A DNA stretch of 64,000 nucleotides from Claveliimonas intestinigallinarum. Its GTDB lineage: Bacteria; Bacillota; Clostridia; Lachnospirales; Lachnospiraceae. Made by a program: the position numbers and the translations under genes. The notes below the pieces were generated by a model. It was not told the origin of the DNA. It did no database searches and worked only from the letters and a program-made list of their open reading frames with translations. Below are positions 44,405-53,336 of the stretch, piece by piece. The DNA lies in contig DXED01000016.1 in NCBI GenBank assembly GCA_019115145.1, positions 1-64,000 on the forward strand. The letters are read 5' to 3'. Each line of letters begins with the position of its first letter. The stretch's first letter is position 1.

Positions 44405-46009
44405 CTATGAGCGGCCGAACTCTGAGAGGACAAGTCCCTCGTTCCGGTCCAGAGTCATGCGAATACTCCATTCGTTGATAAAGAGGAGCAGCGGACGGTC
44501 CTTCAGATCCTTGATTTTCTTCATGTCCGAAGTGCCTACAAGGTGATCCAGATCCAGGTCTTCGTTCTCGATCCAGCGGATGTGCTCGTAGGGCAGCGTA
44601 TCCAGGCGGATTTCCACCTTGTACTCGTTCTCCAGACGGTACTTGAGCACGTCGAACTGTAGGACGCCCACAACGCCCACGATAATCTCCTCCATACCGG
44701 TATTGTACTCCTGGAAGATCTGGATGGCTCCCTCCTGGGCAATCTGGCTGATACCCTTGATGAACTGCTTTCTCTTCATGGTGTCCACCTGGCGGACTCT
44801 TGCAAAGTGCTCCGGGGCAAAGGTGGGGATGCCCTCAAAGGCAAATTTCTCCGGGGAGGCGGTCAACGTATCTCCGATGGAGAAAATGCCCGGGTCAAAG
44901 ACGCCGATGATATCTCCCGCATAGGCGTTCTCAATGATCTTTCTCTCGCTGGCCATCATCTGCTGGGGCTGGGAGAGCCGCACCTTCTTGCCCCCCTGGA
45001 TGTGATGGACCTCCATGCCGGCGTCAAATTTGCCGGAGCAGATGCGCATGAAGGCGATCCTGTCCCTGTGGGCCTTGTTCATATTGGCCTGTATCTTGAA
45101 CACAAAGGCCGAGAAATCCGGCTCCTCCATGGGATCGATGTCCCCCTTGTCAGATTTTCTCGGGAGAGGGGATGAGGTCATATCAAGGAAGTGCTGCAGG
45201 AAGGTCTCCACGCCAAAGTTGGTCAGTGCGGAGCCGAAAAATACCGGCGACAGCTCTCCACGGCTGACCAGCTCCTGGTCAAACTCGGCTCCGGCTCCGT
45301 CCTGGAGCTCAATCTCCTCCTCCAGCTGTAGTCTCTGGTTGTCATCGATGAGCCAGGTGATCTCCGGGTCATCGATCTTCACCTTTTTGACCTCTCCCTG
45401 GGTCGTTCCCTTCTTTGTGTCGGAGAAGAGCTCCACCTCTCTCTCCTTCCTGTCATACACGCCCTTAAAGCTCTTGCCCGAGCCGATGGGCCAGTTAATG
45501 GGGCAGGTCGCAATTCCCAGCTCATTCTCGATGTCGTCCAGCAGCTCAAAGGTATCCATGGCCTCCCGGTCCATCTTGTTGATAAAGGTAAAGATGGGGA
45601 TGTGGCGCATGGTACAGACCTTGAACAGCTTTCTCGTCTGGGCCTCCACACCCTTGGACGCGTCGATCACCATGACGGCGGAGTCCGCCGCCATCAGAGT
45701 CCGGTAGGTATCCTCCGAGAAGTCCTGGTGACCCGGTGTATCCAGAATATTGATGCAGTACCCGTCGTACTCAAACTGCAGGACAGAGGATGTGACGGAG
45801 ATACCTCTCTCCTTCTCAATCTCCATCCAGTCCGACACAGCGTGCTTTGCGGTAGCCTTTCCCTTCACGCTTCCCGCCTGGTTGATGGCTCCCCCGTAGA
45901 GCAGGAACTTCTCTGTCAGAGTCGTCTTTCCCGCGTCCGGGTGGGAAATGATGGCAAAGGTGCGGCGCCTTTTGATTTCATCTTTCATCTGTTTTGTCAA
46001 TTCCGGCAT
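44405..46009 (-). CDS. prfC: Peptide chain release factor 3
   Basis: RF3 is the GTPase that recycles RF1 and RF2 from terminated ribosomes. The G1 motif SHPDAGKTTL, G3 DTPGHQDF and G4 NKMD are in the N-terminal domain, and the 534-residue length is typical. GAGGAG precedes the ATG. It is monocistronic. Confidence 0.97.
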   Translation of the reverse strand: MPELTKQMKDEIKRRRTFAIISHPDAGKTTLTEKFLLYGGAINQAGSVKGKATAKHAVSDWMEIEKERGISVTSSVLQFEYDGYCINILDTPGHQDFSEDTYRTLMAADSAVMVIDASKGVEAQTRKLFKVCTMRHIPIFTFINKMDREAMDTFELLDDIENELGIATCPINWPIGSGKSFKGVYDRKEREVELFSDTKKGTTQGEVKKVKIDDPEITWLIDDNQRLQLEEEIELQDGAGAEFDQELVSRGELSPVFFGSALTNFGVETFLQHFLDMTSSPLPRKSDKGDIDPMEEPDFSAFVFKIQANMNKAHRDRIAFMRICSGKFDAGMEVHHIQGGKKVRLSQPQQMMASERKIIENAYAGDIIGVFDPGIFSIGDTLTASPEKFAFEGIPTFAPEHFARVRQVDTMKRKQFIKGISQIAQEGAIQIFQEYNTGMEEIIVGVVGVLQFDVLKYRLENEYKVEIRLDTLPYEHIRWIENEDLDLDHLVGTSDMKKIKDLKDRPLLLFINEWSIRMTLDRNEGLVLSEFGRS

Positions 46010-46069
46010 GATATAAGCTCTCCTCTATATTCTAATTTACATCAGATAGTCGTTTTACTCCGAATATAC

Positions 46070-46099
46070 AGTTTACCACAGGTCGTGCCGTCTGTGCAA
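46070..46099 (-). promoter_or_regulatory. Probable promoter of prfC
   Basis: On the minus strand, TTGCAC (46094-46099), 18 bases, TAAACT (46070-46075). It is a fair match only. Confidence 0.45.
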
Positions 46100-46199
46100 T
46101 CGTTATTCATTTTTTCTGCTCTGTAAAAGTCACAAGGTTTTAACATCTGCCTCTTTGATCCATTTTTTCCCTTATCATCTTGCTAAAGCTATATGAAAA

Positions 46200-46237
46200 G
46201 GGCGTCCCTCAGTCATTCTCTGACTTTCAGGATGCCC
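46200..46237 (-). terminator. Terminator of the ABC transporter operon
   Basis: GGGCGTCC (46200-46207) pairs with GGATGCCC (46230-46237) with one G-T, and an inner stem AGTCA/TGACT (46211-46225) extends it. TTTTC follows on the minus strand. Confidence 0.75.
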
Positions 46238-46262
46238 TCTCGTTATCTTCGCATATTAATTT

Positions 46263-47402
46263 TTACTGTTTCTGCTCAATCGGAATCACCGCATTTTCCG
46301 GTTCAACCGGATCACCTACAGTGAGACCCTCAATCTCTTCGTCCGGGCAAACCTCTGTCCAAGCCATATCCATGATTTCATCCACAGTCAGATCCTGATT
46401 TTCAATAATTCCAAGTCTCAGGTAATCCTCTGCGATCTCTCTCAGAGACTGCTCTGTAAATGCGTCAGACAGTCCAAAATGAAGGGAATCCCAGAACTTC
46501 TGTTGTACTTCCTGATCTCCTGTCATCATGTCCGTGTCATACATGAGCTGTACTGCATCCTCAGAGTTTAAGCGCGCATACTGTCCGGCACGTTTAATAG
46601 CCTTTACAATATATTTTGCATGAACCGGATTTTTCTCAAGGAAATCATTGTTCATCGCTGTCACGCAGCATGCCTCATCCTGGAATTCCGGGCTGTATGT
46701 AATAGAGCAGATCATACGCATATCATCCGGATAGTTGGCCATCACAAAATAATCAGAAAAAATTGTAGCATCCACTTCGCCATTTTCCATGCTGGCAACA
46801 GTTGCTGCATTGTCCTCGACATTCAGGAACTCTACTTCTGTAGTCGGATCTACCCCATACTCATCAAGAAGACGGTAGCAGATATTCTGGTCAGAATTTC
46901 CAATTCCATCGTGGATTGCGATTGTTTTGCCTCTCAGATCCTCTACGGACTGAATATCGCTGTCAGCCGGAACATAGATGGACTTGCATCCGATATGCGC
47001 GCCGCACACGAATGTCATATCCACTCCGTTTGTTACAGGAACAAGCATTGTAGCAATATGGTCAGTTCCCCACATACACTGGCCGGTTCCGACAGTCTCC
47101 ACTACAGAACTGCCCTGCACATAGGTGGCATTGATACCATACTCCTCATAATACCCCAGCTCTTCCGCAAGGTATTTTGCTGATACACATGCTCCTCCAT
47201 TAAACAGATACTTCAGCTCTGTTCCAAAAGCCGGCTCTTTCTGCATTGCTTCCCAGTCTTCTTCTGAAACTGCCTCCGGTCGTTCTGTACTTGTAGCCTC
47301 TCCACTGCCTTCACTCTCATCAGAGCTGCTCTGTCCGCAGGCCGCAAGTGAAAAAACCATCATTCCGGCAAGTAAAGATGCTGCGATTCTTTTCAATTTC
47401 AT
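46263..47402 (-). CDS. ABC transporter substrate-binding lipoprotein (SsuA/NMT1-like)
   Basis: A signal peptide with lipobox SLAAC (Cys about residue 22) anchors this 379-residue solute-binding protein, followed by a Ser/Glu-rich linker. The fold resembles the NrtA/SsuA/Thi5 group: ELGYYEEYGIN near the N terminus, then DLRGKTIAIHDG. The substrate (sulfonate, taurine, nitrate or a thiamine precursor) cannot be decided. It is last in the operon. Base composition is more AT-rich than flanking genes. Confidence 0.88.
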   Translation of the reverse strand: MKLKRIAASLLAGMMVFSLAACGQSSSDESEGSGEATSTERPEAVSEEDWEAMQKEPAFGTELKYLFNGGACVSAKYLAEELGYYEEYGINATYVQGSSVVETVGTGQCMWGTDHIATMLVPVTNGVDMTFVCGAHIGCKSIYVPADSDIQSVEDLRGKTIAIHDGIGNSDQNICYRLLDEYGVDPTTEVEFLNVEDNAATVASMENGEVDATIFSDYFVMANYPDDMRMICSITYSPEFQDEACCVTAMNNDFLEKNPVHAKYIVKAIKRAGQYARLNSEDAVQLMYDTDMMTGDQEVQQKFWDSLHFGLSDAFTEQSLREIAEDYLRLGIIENQDLTVDEIMDMAWTEVCPDEEIEGLTVGDPVEPENAVIPIEQKQ

Positions 47403-47486
47403 ACTTTCTCTCCTTCTCGTATATTTTATTCTAAAAACTGATCCGGAAGCTTCCTTCTCAGTTAAAAGAATCTCATTTTAAATCCG

Positions 47487-48260
47487 CTAACTGCGAATTC
47501 CTCCATAATGGAGTTTATTTAATATTTCATTTCTGTACTCCACAAACATGGCTGACGATCTGTCTCTGGGATATTTTTCTTTGATCGTTATATCTGATAC
47601 AACTCTTCCCGGATTTGAATCCATAACAATCACTCTGCTTCCCATATAGACCGCCTCATCCACATCATGTGTCACCATAATAGCCAGCTGTTCCTTTTCC
47701 TGCCATATCCGCAGGATTTCGTCCTGCATGTTCATACGCGTGAACGCATCAAGCGCTCCAAGAGGCTCATCCAGCAGCAGAATATCCGGCTCATTGATCA
47801 AAGAGCGAACAAGCGCCACTCTTTGGGCCATTCCACCAGACAGCTGTCCCGGATAATCATCCCTGAAGGATCCAAGTCCGATGACATCAAGCATCTTTTC
47901 AACTTTGTCTTCATTTCCTTTCAGCTTTCCCTGCATTTTGAGACTGAAAGCAATGTTATCTTTTACGGTAAGCCAAGGGAAAAGAGTTGGCTTTTGGAAT
48001 ACCATTCCCCTCTCCGGGGAGGGTCCCTGTATCTCATTGTCATCTACAGTCAGTTTCCCTGTTGTCGGCATGATCAGCCCGGCCACGAGACGCAGTATAG
48101 TGGACTTTCCACAGCCTGATGGCCCTACCAGACTAATGAACTCCCCGCTTTTCATTGTCAGATCGATCTCGTTCAGTGCATGGGTTACTTCATCTGTCTC
48201 GATTTTCGCAAAACTTTTTGAAACATGATCCAGTTTTAATGTTACCTTTTTTTCTACCAT
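47487..48260 (-). CDS. ABC transporter ATP-binding protein (SsuB/TauB-like)
   Basis: Walker A GPSGCGKST, the signature LSGGMAQRVAL and Walker B ILLLDEPLGALD are intact in 257 residues. It energises import through the adjacent permease. Its ATG shares one base with the permease stop (TAATG), so translation is coupled. It matches the NrtD/SsuB group, consistent with the binding protein. Confidence 0.94.
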   Translation of the reverse strand: MVEKKVTLKLDHVSKSFAKIETDEVTHALNEIDLTMKSGEFISLVGPSGCGKSTILRLVAGLIMPTTGKLTVDDNEIQGPSPERGMVFQKPTLFPWLTVKDNIAFSLKMQGKLKGNEDKVEKMLDVIGLGSFRDDYPGQLSGGMAQRVALVRSLINEPDILLLDEPLGALDAFTRMNMQDEILRIWQEKEQLAIMVTHDVDEAVYMGSRVIVMDSNPGRVVSDITIKEKYPRDRSSAMFVEYRNEILNKLHYGGIRS

Positions 48261-48916
48261 TATTTAACAACTCCATTCTGCCAGCGTAAGACACGACGTT
48301 TGATCAAATCAAGAACTTTCGTAACAACTGTAAATATAAAGCAGATCACGAACAATGCCGCAAACATCTTGTCATAGCTTGACCAGGATTTTGCCCAGGT
48401 CATATACCATCCAAGACCAGCCTTTACTCCCATCATCTCTGCGATCATGATAGCCGTACAAGCAGAGCTCATCGCCTGTGTCATTCCCTGAAGAATAGAT
48501 GGCATTGCATGGGGGATTGCTACTCGGAAGACCAGCTGCCTCTCGTTGGCCCCCAGCGTTCTCGCCGCTTCAAAAAAGTCCTTGTCCACATTTGAAATTC
48601 CTGTCATAGAAGCGACAGTTACCGCAAACCATGATCCAAGAGCGATGATAAACACAGCTCCGCCGAAAAGGGAAGTCGCCACGACCATGACGATCGGGAT
48701 CCATGTAGAAGTCGGAATCGGTCCAAGGAATTTGATGACCGGATCAATCCAGTAGCGCACTTTTTTAGAATAGCCGCAGGTAATTCCAGTGATAAGTCCA
48801 AGAATCACACCAATAAAATATCCCAGAAACAGAAGCCGCAGAGTATGTAAGGTTGACTCGATCAAATATCCTTTATCGTTCCATGCCGCATTCAAAATAG
48901 AGTTCATACACGGCAC
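48260..48916 (-). CDS. ABC permease, C-terminal part after an in-frame TAG
   Basis: A SsuC/NrtB-type permease core with several membrane segments and the EAA loop EAARTLGANERQLVFRVAIPHA, which contacts the ATPase. The apparent GTG start at 48916 has no ribosome site. The reading frame is continuous with the upstream 136-residue gene apart from one TAG at 48923-48925. The residues around the TAG (KTGIL..., then PFVPCMNSIL) look like one uninterrupted permease. Unless reinitiation occurs, this is the 3' part of a disrupted gene. Confidence 0.8.
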   Translation of the reverse strand: MPCMNSILNAAWNDKGYLIESTLHTLRLLFLGYFIGVILGLITGITCGYSKKVRYWIDPVIKFLGPIPTSTWIPIVMVVATSLFGGAVFIIALGSWFAVTVASMTGISNVDKDFFEAARTLGANERQLVFRVAIPHAMPSILQGMTQAMSSACTAIMIAEMMGVKAGLGWYMTWAKSWSSYDKMFAALFVICFIFTVVTKVLDLIKRRVLRWQNGVVK

Positions 48917-48922
48917 AAAGGG

Positions 48923-48925
48923 CTA
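48923..48925 (-). other. In-frame TAG codon interrupting the permease
   Basis: The minus-strand codons read GGA ATT CTG ACG TAG CCC TTT GTG CCG: the same frame on both sides. A single-base change from a sense codon such as TTG or CAG would explain it. A base-call error is equally possible. Confidence 0.8.
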
Positions 48926-49333
48926 CGTCAGAATTCCTGTCTTCAGCGTCAGGTAATCATATGCGAGCAACAGCAAAAACAGAGCTGAATAAAGCGGTGC
49001 CTTGTACCGGACTCTTTCTATGATCGTCTTATCTCCTTGAAGTCTTCGAACCACTCCCACGGCTCCGTAGAGAATATATGCAGCAATCAGTACAATGAGA
49101 AGTCCAAGGTAGGTTTTTGGATCATTGTTGCTGCTTCCATCCGGGATCAGCTGATATTCCAGAACAGCTGCAATACCGCATATGATCGGCAAAAGACTGA
49201 TCACAGCATCCAGTATCTTTTGCGCAAAAGACTTTTCTTTCTCTTCCAGTTCTTTTAACTGTTGCCTGGTCAGATTCTCAAGATGATCCGAATTCATATT
49301 CTTCTTTGAATCCGCTTTCTGGTTTAACGCCAT
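48923..49333 (-). CDS. ABC permease, N-terminal part before an in-frame TAG
   Basis: 136 residues: a charged N-terminal region with a Glu/Lys-rich helix (about 20-40), then about three membrane segments, ending YDYLTLKTGILT. That ending is typical of the stretch before the core domain of SsuC-type permeases. The start at ATG 49333 has AGGAG eight bases upstream; a GTG at 49342 overlaps the ribosome site. On its own it resembles no complete protein I know. Confidence 0.75.
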   Translation of the reverse strand: MALNQKADSKKNMNSDHLENLTRQQLKELEEKEKSFAQKILDAVISLLPIICGIAAVLEYQLIPDGSSNNDPKTYLGLLIVLIAAYILYGAVGVVRRLQGDKTIIERVRYKAPLYSALFLLLLAYDYLTLKTGILT

Positions 49334-49485
49334 AACGAACACTCCTTATCCCTGCGTTATCTGTTTTGTTATTTTTCTAACACTCAAACGGGTTCATTTT
49401 ATCATATACATTTTCAAAAATAAAATTGTTAATTTTTATAATTGTTTTCATCTATCGACACATTCTATACTAATACAATTTTCCA

Positions 49486-49520
49486 ATAAAAAAGCGCTGA
49501 TCTGTATTCCAGATCAACGC
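49486..49520 (-). terminator. Terminator of the spoIIIA / lamin-tail gene transcript
   Basis: GCGCTGATCTG (49494-49504) pairs with CAGATCAACGC (49510-49520), with one C-A mismatch on the plus strand that reads as G-T on the minus transcript. TTTTTT follows at 49488-49493 on the minus strand. The remaining gap 49343-49485 is AT-rich and presumably holds the ABC operon promoter, but no clear boxes were identified. Confidence 0.85.
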
Positions 49521-49532
49521 AATACTTATTTT

Positions 49533-50303
49533 TTATCCCTCTTCTCCGTCCGCTGCCCCGTAGGAGCTGTGGGGCTCATAGAGATTTTCATACTCCGGCG
49601 TCACTCTTCCGTCCCAGTAGAAGGTCCGAAGCCCTCTGCCGCTTCCCCCACTCTCTCCTCTTGCCGCCTCGCCGTTGACTACAGATGTACTGGCGGAGAC
49701 AAGATACTGGCAGCTGCTCCCCTCTGTGGAGACCATATCCACAAGGTCTGCTCCCTTGTAGAGCTTCAGCGTGACTGTGGGCTGGTCGTCGATCACAAGG
49801 TCCTGCCACATCCTGTTAAAGCTCTCTATCTGGTAAGCTCTATCTTTCTGCACATTGCCTGCGCCGCACACGAGATAGTAGCCGTGGGCCGGTATGGATC
49901 CGGCCAGCCCGACTGTCCTCTCTGTCCGCACGCCGTCGCTGTCCACGGTGGAGCCGGCCTCGTCCTCCACGGCCCCCGAGCTGTAGCCCAGTATGTAATC
50001 GTCCAGACGAACGGCCTCGTCTCCAGAGTTGTAGAGCTCTACAAAGTCGTTGGAGAAGACTCCCTCCCCGCCTCCGGCTCCGTAGAACTGGGAAATGATC
50101 ACCTTCCCCTGCTGTCCTGTCTGTTGTCCTGGCTCTGTTTTCTCCACAGCTTCTGCCTCTGCCTGGAAAGCCGTCCTGTTCGCCGGAGCCTGCACAGCTC
50201 CCGCTCTCATGCCGTACATGCCGGCCAGACCGGCGGCCACCACTGCGGCGGACAAAAGCTTGATAAACGCATCCCGAAGCGCCCTCTTCTCTCTCCCTGT
50301 CAT
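49533..50303 (-). CDS. Secreted lamin-tail-domain (LTD) protein
   Basis: 256 residues. A hydrophobic N-terminal segment (about 13-38) acts as signal or anchor, a Gln/Glu linker follows, and an LTD immunoglobulin-like fold covers about 67-190 (VIISQFYGAGG, NDFVELYNSG, LDDYILGYSS). LTD modules bind partners or surfaces and are found in secreted bacterial nucleases and wall proteins; no enzyme domain accompanies this one. It follows spoIIIAH with no terminator between, and the first terminator comes after it, so it may be transcribed with the spoIIIA operon. Function unknown. Confidence 0.82.
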   Translation of the reverse strand: MTGREKRALRDAFIKLLSAAVVAAGLAGMYGMRAGAVQAPANRTAFQAEAEAVEKTEPGQQTGQQGKVIISQFYGAGGGEGVFSNDFVELYNSGDEAVRLDDYILGYSSGAVEDEAGSTVDSDGVRTERTVGLAGSIPAHGYYLVCGAGNVQKDRAYQIESFNRMWQDLVIDDQPTVTLKLYKGADLVDMVSTEGSSCQYLVSASTSVVNGEAARGESGGSGRGLRTFYWDGRVTPEYENLYEPHSSYGAADGEEG

Positions 50304-50400
50304 CCTCTCATTCCCTTTCTGCCCCTGGTATCTTTCTTCGTTCTTATCTTAACAGCTCCAGTTCAAATCCATCTTTGCTTTCCGTTAAATCTTTGTAAAG

Positions 50401-51057
50401 CTACTCCGCTGTGTTGATGGGTGTGATGACGATATTCTGGGCGGCAATCCCGGTTTTTCTTGTAATAATATCCTCGATCTGCGCCCGGTTAGCGTCCGAC
50501 AGCTCCGAGGCACTGACCACCACGTCCGCGCTGTCCGCCGTCAGGCTGACTACCGCGTCAGTAAATCCCTTGGAGGCCAGCAGGGTTTCGGACGCCGCCT
50601 CCTTTTCCGCAAGATCAGTCATCTGGACCATCTGGTTGACAGCGTCCTGCTTCTGCTCATCGCTCAGATTTTGGTTGTCAATGATGGAGAGGAGATCCTC
50701 CTTGTTCTTTGCCCGCACCTGCTCTCTTGTCACCTTCGCCTCTGCCACTACCGCGCTGGCATCCCCGCTTGTCAGCACAGCCTCGCCGGGTGTGCCGTCC
50801 ACACCTCCGTCGTCTGTCTCCCCGTCCGTCCCGGCAGCGTCCCCGTCTACATCCTGGCTCTCAATGTCGTCCGAGCTGGCAGACACGTCCTCCTCGGATA
50901 TGTCCAGAAGCTCCTGGCTGGCCAGATCCCCGCTCGTCTGAGCCGCGTCGTCCTTCTCCCCGAAGAGCCGCCCCGAGTAGTTCAGATACCCTGCCGCAGC
51001 GATCATGACCGCAAGAGCCGCAATGATGATCTGGTTTTTCCTGAATATTTTTTTCAC
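50401..51057 (-). CDS. spoIIIAH: Stage III sporulation protein AH
   Basis: SpoIIIAH is the mother-cell membrane partner of forespore SpoIIQ in the feeding-tube channel. A single membrane segment (about 9-26), an acidic low-complexity linker and the C-terminal ring-building domain (FTDAVVSLTADSADVVVSA, then RKTGIAAQNIVITPI) are present. It starts with GTG at 51057 behind GGAGG. It is the last Spo gene of the operon. Confidence 0.94.
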   Translation of the reverse strand: MKKIFRKNQIIIAALAVMIAAAGYLNYSGRLFGEKDDAAQTSGDLASQELLDISEEDVSASSDDIESQDVDGDAAGTDGETDDGGVDGTPGEAVLTSGDASAVVAEAKVTREQVRAKNKEDLLSIIDNQNLSDEQKQDAVNQMVQMTDLAEKEAASETLLASKGFTDAVVSLTADSADVVVSASELSDANRAQIEDIITRKTGIAAQNIVITPINTAE

Positions 51058-51069
51058 TCTGCTACCTCC

Positions 51070-51690
51070 TTAATTTTCATTCAGCTTCATCACCTTAATT
51101 TTATGCGTGTCTACATTAAATAATGCCTGCACCGCCTCCGTTATGTTCTGCACGGTGACGGGCTGGTCCCCGCCCTGGGCGATCACCACCACCCCCTCCA
51201 CGGAAGGGGTCAGCTCCTTTGTCACGTAGGGCTCCTGCCCGGCGGAGGTGCCGCTGCCAGGCTCACCGTATACAGTGGTACCGCTGGAGCTGCTCCTTGC
51301 TGTGGTGCGTGTTCCCCCCTGGCTGTCCTGCTCTGTCACCGTCTCGCTCTCCTGCTCCTCATCCTTCTCCACTACCTTCTCGGAGGTGGAACGGAGGGTC
51401 ACCATGACCTTCACCTTCCCCACGCCGGACACCTCTGACAGGGCCTCCTCCAGTCTTTTCTCCATGTACTGCGCATAGTCCTCACCTCCGGAAAGCCCGG
51501 TGCCCGCCTCCTGCCCGCCCTGGGACAGGGAGGAGTCCTCCTCCCCGCTTTTGTCTGAGACGGGGAGGGTGATCACCAGCAGCAGCACACCCGCCAGGAG
51601 AAGGATCAGCAGCCGATCCTTCCGAAGCCAGGTCCTGGCGCCTCCTGCCGTCAGCTTTCCAAGCCATTCTTTGATTTTTTTACTGTCCAA
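51070..51690 (-). CDS. spoIIIAG: Stage III sporulation protein AG
   Basis: SpoIIIAG forms a large ring in the feeding-tube channel between mother cell and forespore. A membrane segment (LLILLLAGVLLLVITLP) precedes the ring domain (KVKVMVTL...EGVVVIAQGG). The start is TTG 51690: GGAGGAG lies seven bases upstream and it overlaps the spoIIIAF stop by 11 bases. An ATG 108 bases farther up would overlap spoIIIAF much more and has no ribosome site. Confidence 0.92.
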   Translation of the reverse strand: MDSKKIKEWLGKLTAGGARTWLRKDRLLILLLAGVLLLVITLPVSDKSGEEDSSLSQGGQEAGTGLSGGEDYAQYMEKRLEEALSEVSGVGKVKVMVTLRSTSEKVVEKDEEQESETVTEQDSQGGTRTTARSSSSGTTVYGEPGSGTSAGQEPYVTKELTPSVEGVVVIAQGGDQPVTVQNITEAVQALFNVDTHKIKVMKLNEN

Positions 51691-52084
51691 TCCTGATCTC
51701 CTCCACACTGATCCTGTTGCCCCCTGTCTCCTCTGCCTCCGACTCTTTAGTATCCGGCTCTTCGGGGCCCGGCTCCGCGCTGTCCGGCTTTCCGCCATTC
51801 GCTGGCAGGCCCTCCCCTGACCCGATATCCTCCAGGTAGGCCCCCGCCTCCTGGATCTGCCGCAGCTCCTCCGCGTAGGCAGTGCCCTGGTAGATGGCAG
51901 AGAACTCCTGCCCCATGCCCAGCAGCTTCATGACCGGCGTCAGGAGGAGGATGACGAGCAGGAGCCCTGTGAAAAAGCGGATATATTTTTTGTAGGCCTG
52001 GCCGGGGATCACATGGCTGAGCACAGCGGAGAACACCATAAAATAAGCGAGGCTCCTGATCCACCCATAGAGCTGCTCCAGCAT
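51680..52084 (-). CDS. spoIIIAF: Stage III sporulation protein AF
   Basis: SpoIIIAF is a small membrane protein of the channel. Two N-terminal membrane segments (LAYFMVFSAVLSHVI and IRFFTGLLLVILLLTPV) and an acidic tail are visible in 134 residues. The start is ATG 52084, with GGAGG six bases upstream; a longer frame has no ribosome site. Confidence 0.92.
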   Translation of the reverse strand: MLEQLYGWIRSLAYFMVFSAVLSHVIPGQAYKKYIRFFTGLLLVILLLTPVMKLLGMGQEFSAIYQGTAYAEELRQIQEAGAYLEDIGSGEGLPANGGKPDSAEPGPEEPDTKESEAEETGGNRISVEEIRIGQ

Positions 52085-52124
52085 ATCGCACCTCCTTTTC
52101 TCACGATTATTACCTGCCTGCTCT

Positions 52125-53336
52125 CTATCCGCTGTTCGTGGTAGCAGCCACAATGGCCACGGTCAGGAGAAAGAGCATGCCGGCGGTAAAGATGAGCCGC
52201 ATCAGGAGCTGGCAGGCGTCCGCCATTCCACCGATGCAGCCGATGAGCCGTTTGTCCGACACAGGCTGCAGGACCGCAGCGGCCAGCTTATACATGAGCA
52301 CCATGAGACCGGCCTGCACAAGGGGCACCATGCAAAGCGCAAAGCAGATGATCACCCCGGCTATGCCAATGCCGTTTTTGACCACCACCGCCGTCCCGAG
52401 GATGACCTCCGCCGTGCCGCCGATGGCGTCTCCCACGCCTGGTATGGCCTCCACGCCCCGGGTCAGCACACTGCGCTTTACGCTGTCTACAGCCGGGGCG
52501 ATAAGCCCCTGTATAGTGTTCAGTCCGATGACAAGTGCCAGCAGAGTCTTTAGAGTCCAGGACACGATGGTCTCGATCAGCTCGATAAATCTGGACAGAT
52601 ACTCCTCCTGGGACAGATAGTTCAGCACCTTGATCATCATGTACACGTGAAGGGCAGGCAGCAGAAGCTTCACCATAAACACCTCCACCAGCAGGATGAC
52701 AAAAAGCGCCAGATTGTAGAACGCCGCGGCTGTCATGCTCCCCTTTGCCAGGGAGACAGCGATAAAGTAGACCGGACAGAGGGCCTTCATAAATTCTGTC
52801 AGAAGCCCGATCCCGTCCTCCACCCAGGCCGCTGCGCTCTGGAAGGCTCCCAGACAGAGAGCGATCATAAGCATGTAGAGTACATAGAAGCTGATCTCTG
52901 ATATCTGGCGCGCCTGAAAGACCTCCGCAAAATTGGCAAACACAGCCGCGATCACCGCGATGAGGACCATGTGGATCAGACTCTCCCGGTTTACCTCCAG
53001 GGCGTGAAAGAGCTGATCCGATATGAGCCGCCCAAGGAGATCCACCGAGACGGACAGGTCTCCTGTGATGACAGCCCTGACCGTCTCTCCAAAGTCCAGC
53101 TTTTCATCCGGGAAGATCTCCTCCAGCGTCTCATTGATCTGATCCAGTTCCAGCTCTTCCTCCAGTATCTCCTCTGCCCGGTCTGTTGTCTGCGTCTGCT
53201 CCTTCTCTTCTGTATCCGCCGCCAGGCTCCTGGCCGGAGCAAGGAGACAGCAGGCGAGGAGGCAGCAGACAAGGACAGGCAGAAGGAGGCACAGACGCCG
53301 TAATGGCAGGCGGCTTCCCTTTCTTCTGTGGCTCAT
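52125..53336 (-). CDS. spoIIIAE: Stage III sporulation protein AE
   Basis: SpoIIIAE is the largest membrane component of the channel, about 403 residues with a signal peptide and multiple membrane segments. Family segments include VRAVITGDLSVSVDLLGRLI and the RGVEAIPGVGDAIGG loop. The start at ATG 53336 overlaps the spoIIIAD stop as ATGA and has GGGGAG upstream. The longer in-frame extension lies inside spoIIIAD. Confidence 0.94.
   Translation of the reverse strand: MSHRRKGSRLPLRRLCLLLPVLVCCLLACCLLAPARSLAADTEEKEQTQTTDRAEEILEEELELDQINETLEEIFPDEKLDFGETVRAVITGDLSVSVDLLGRLISDQLFHALEVNRESLIHMVLIAVIAAVFANFAEVFQARQISEISFYVLYMLMIALCLGAFQSAAAWVEDGIGLLTEFMKALCPVYFIAVSLAKGSMTAAAFYNLALFVILLVEVFMVKLLLPALHVYMMIKVLNYLSQEEYLSRFIELIETIVSWTLKTLLALVIGLNTIQGLIAPAVDSVKRSVLTRGVEAIPGVGDAIGGTAEVILGTAVVVKNGIGIAGVIICFALCMVPLVQAGLMVLMYKLAAAVLQPVSDKRLIGCIGGMADACQLLMRLIFTAGMLFLLTVAIVAATTNSG

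Noticed and set aside
48923..48925. TAG decoded as pyrrolysine
   Set aside because: No pyl genes are in the window and the other genes use ordinary stops. A nonsense change or base error is simpler.
49343..49485. TPP riboswitch for the SsuA/Thi5-like transporter
   Set aside because: The conserved thi-box segments are not present in this AT-rich gap.
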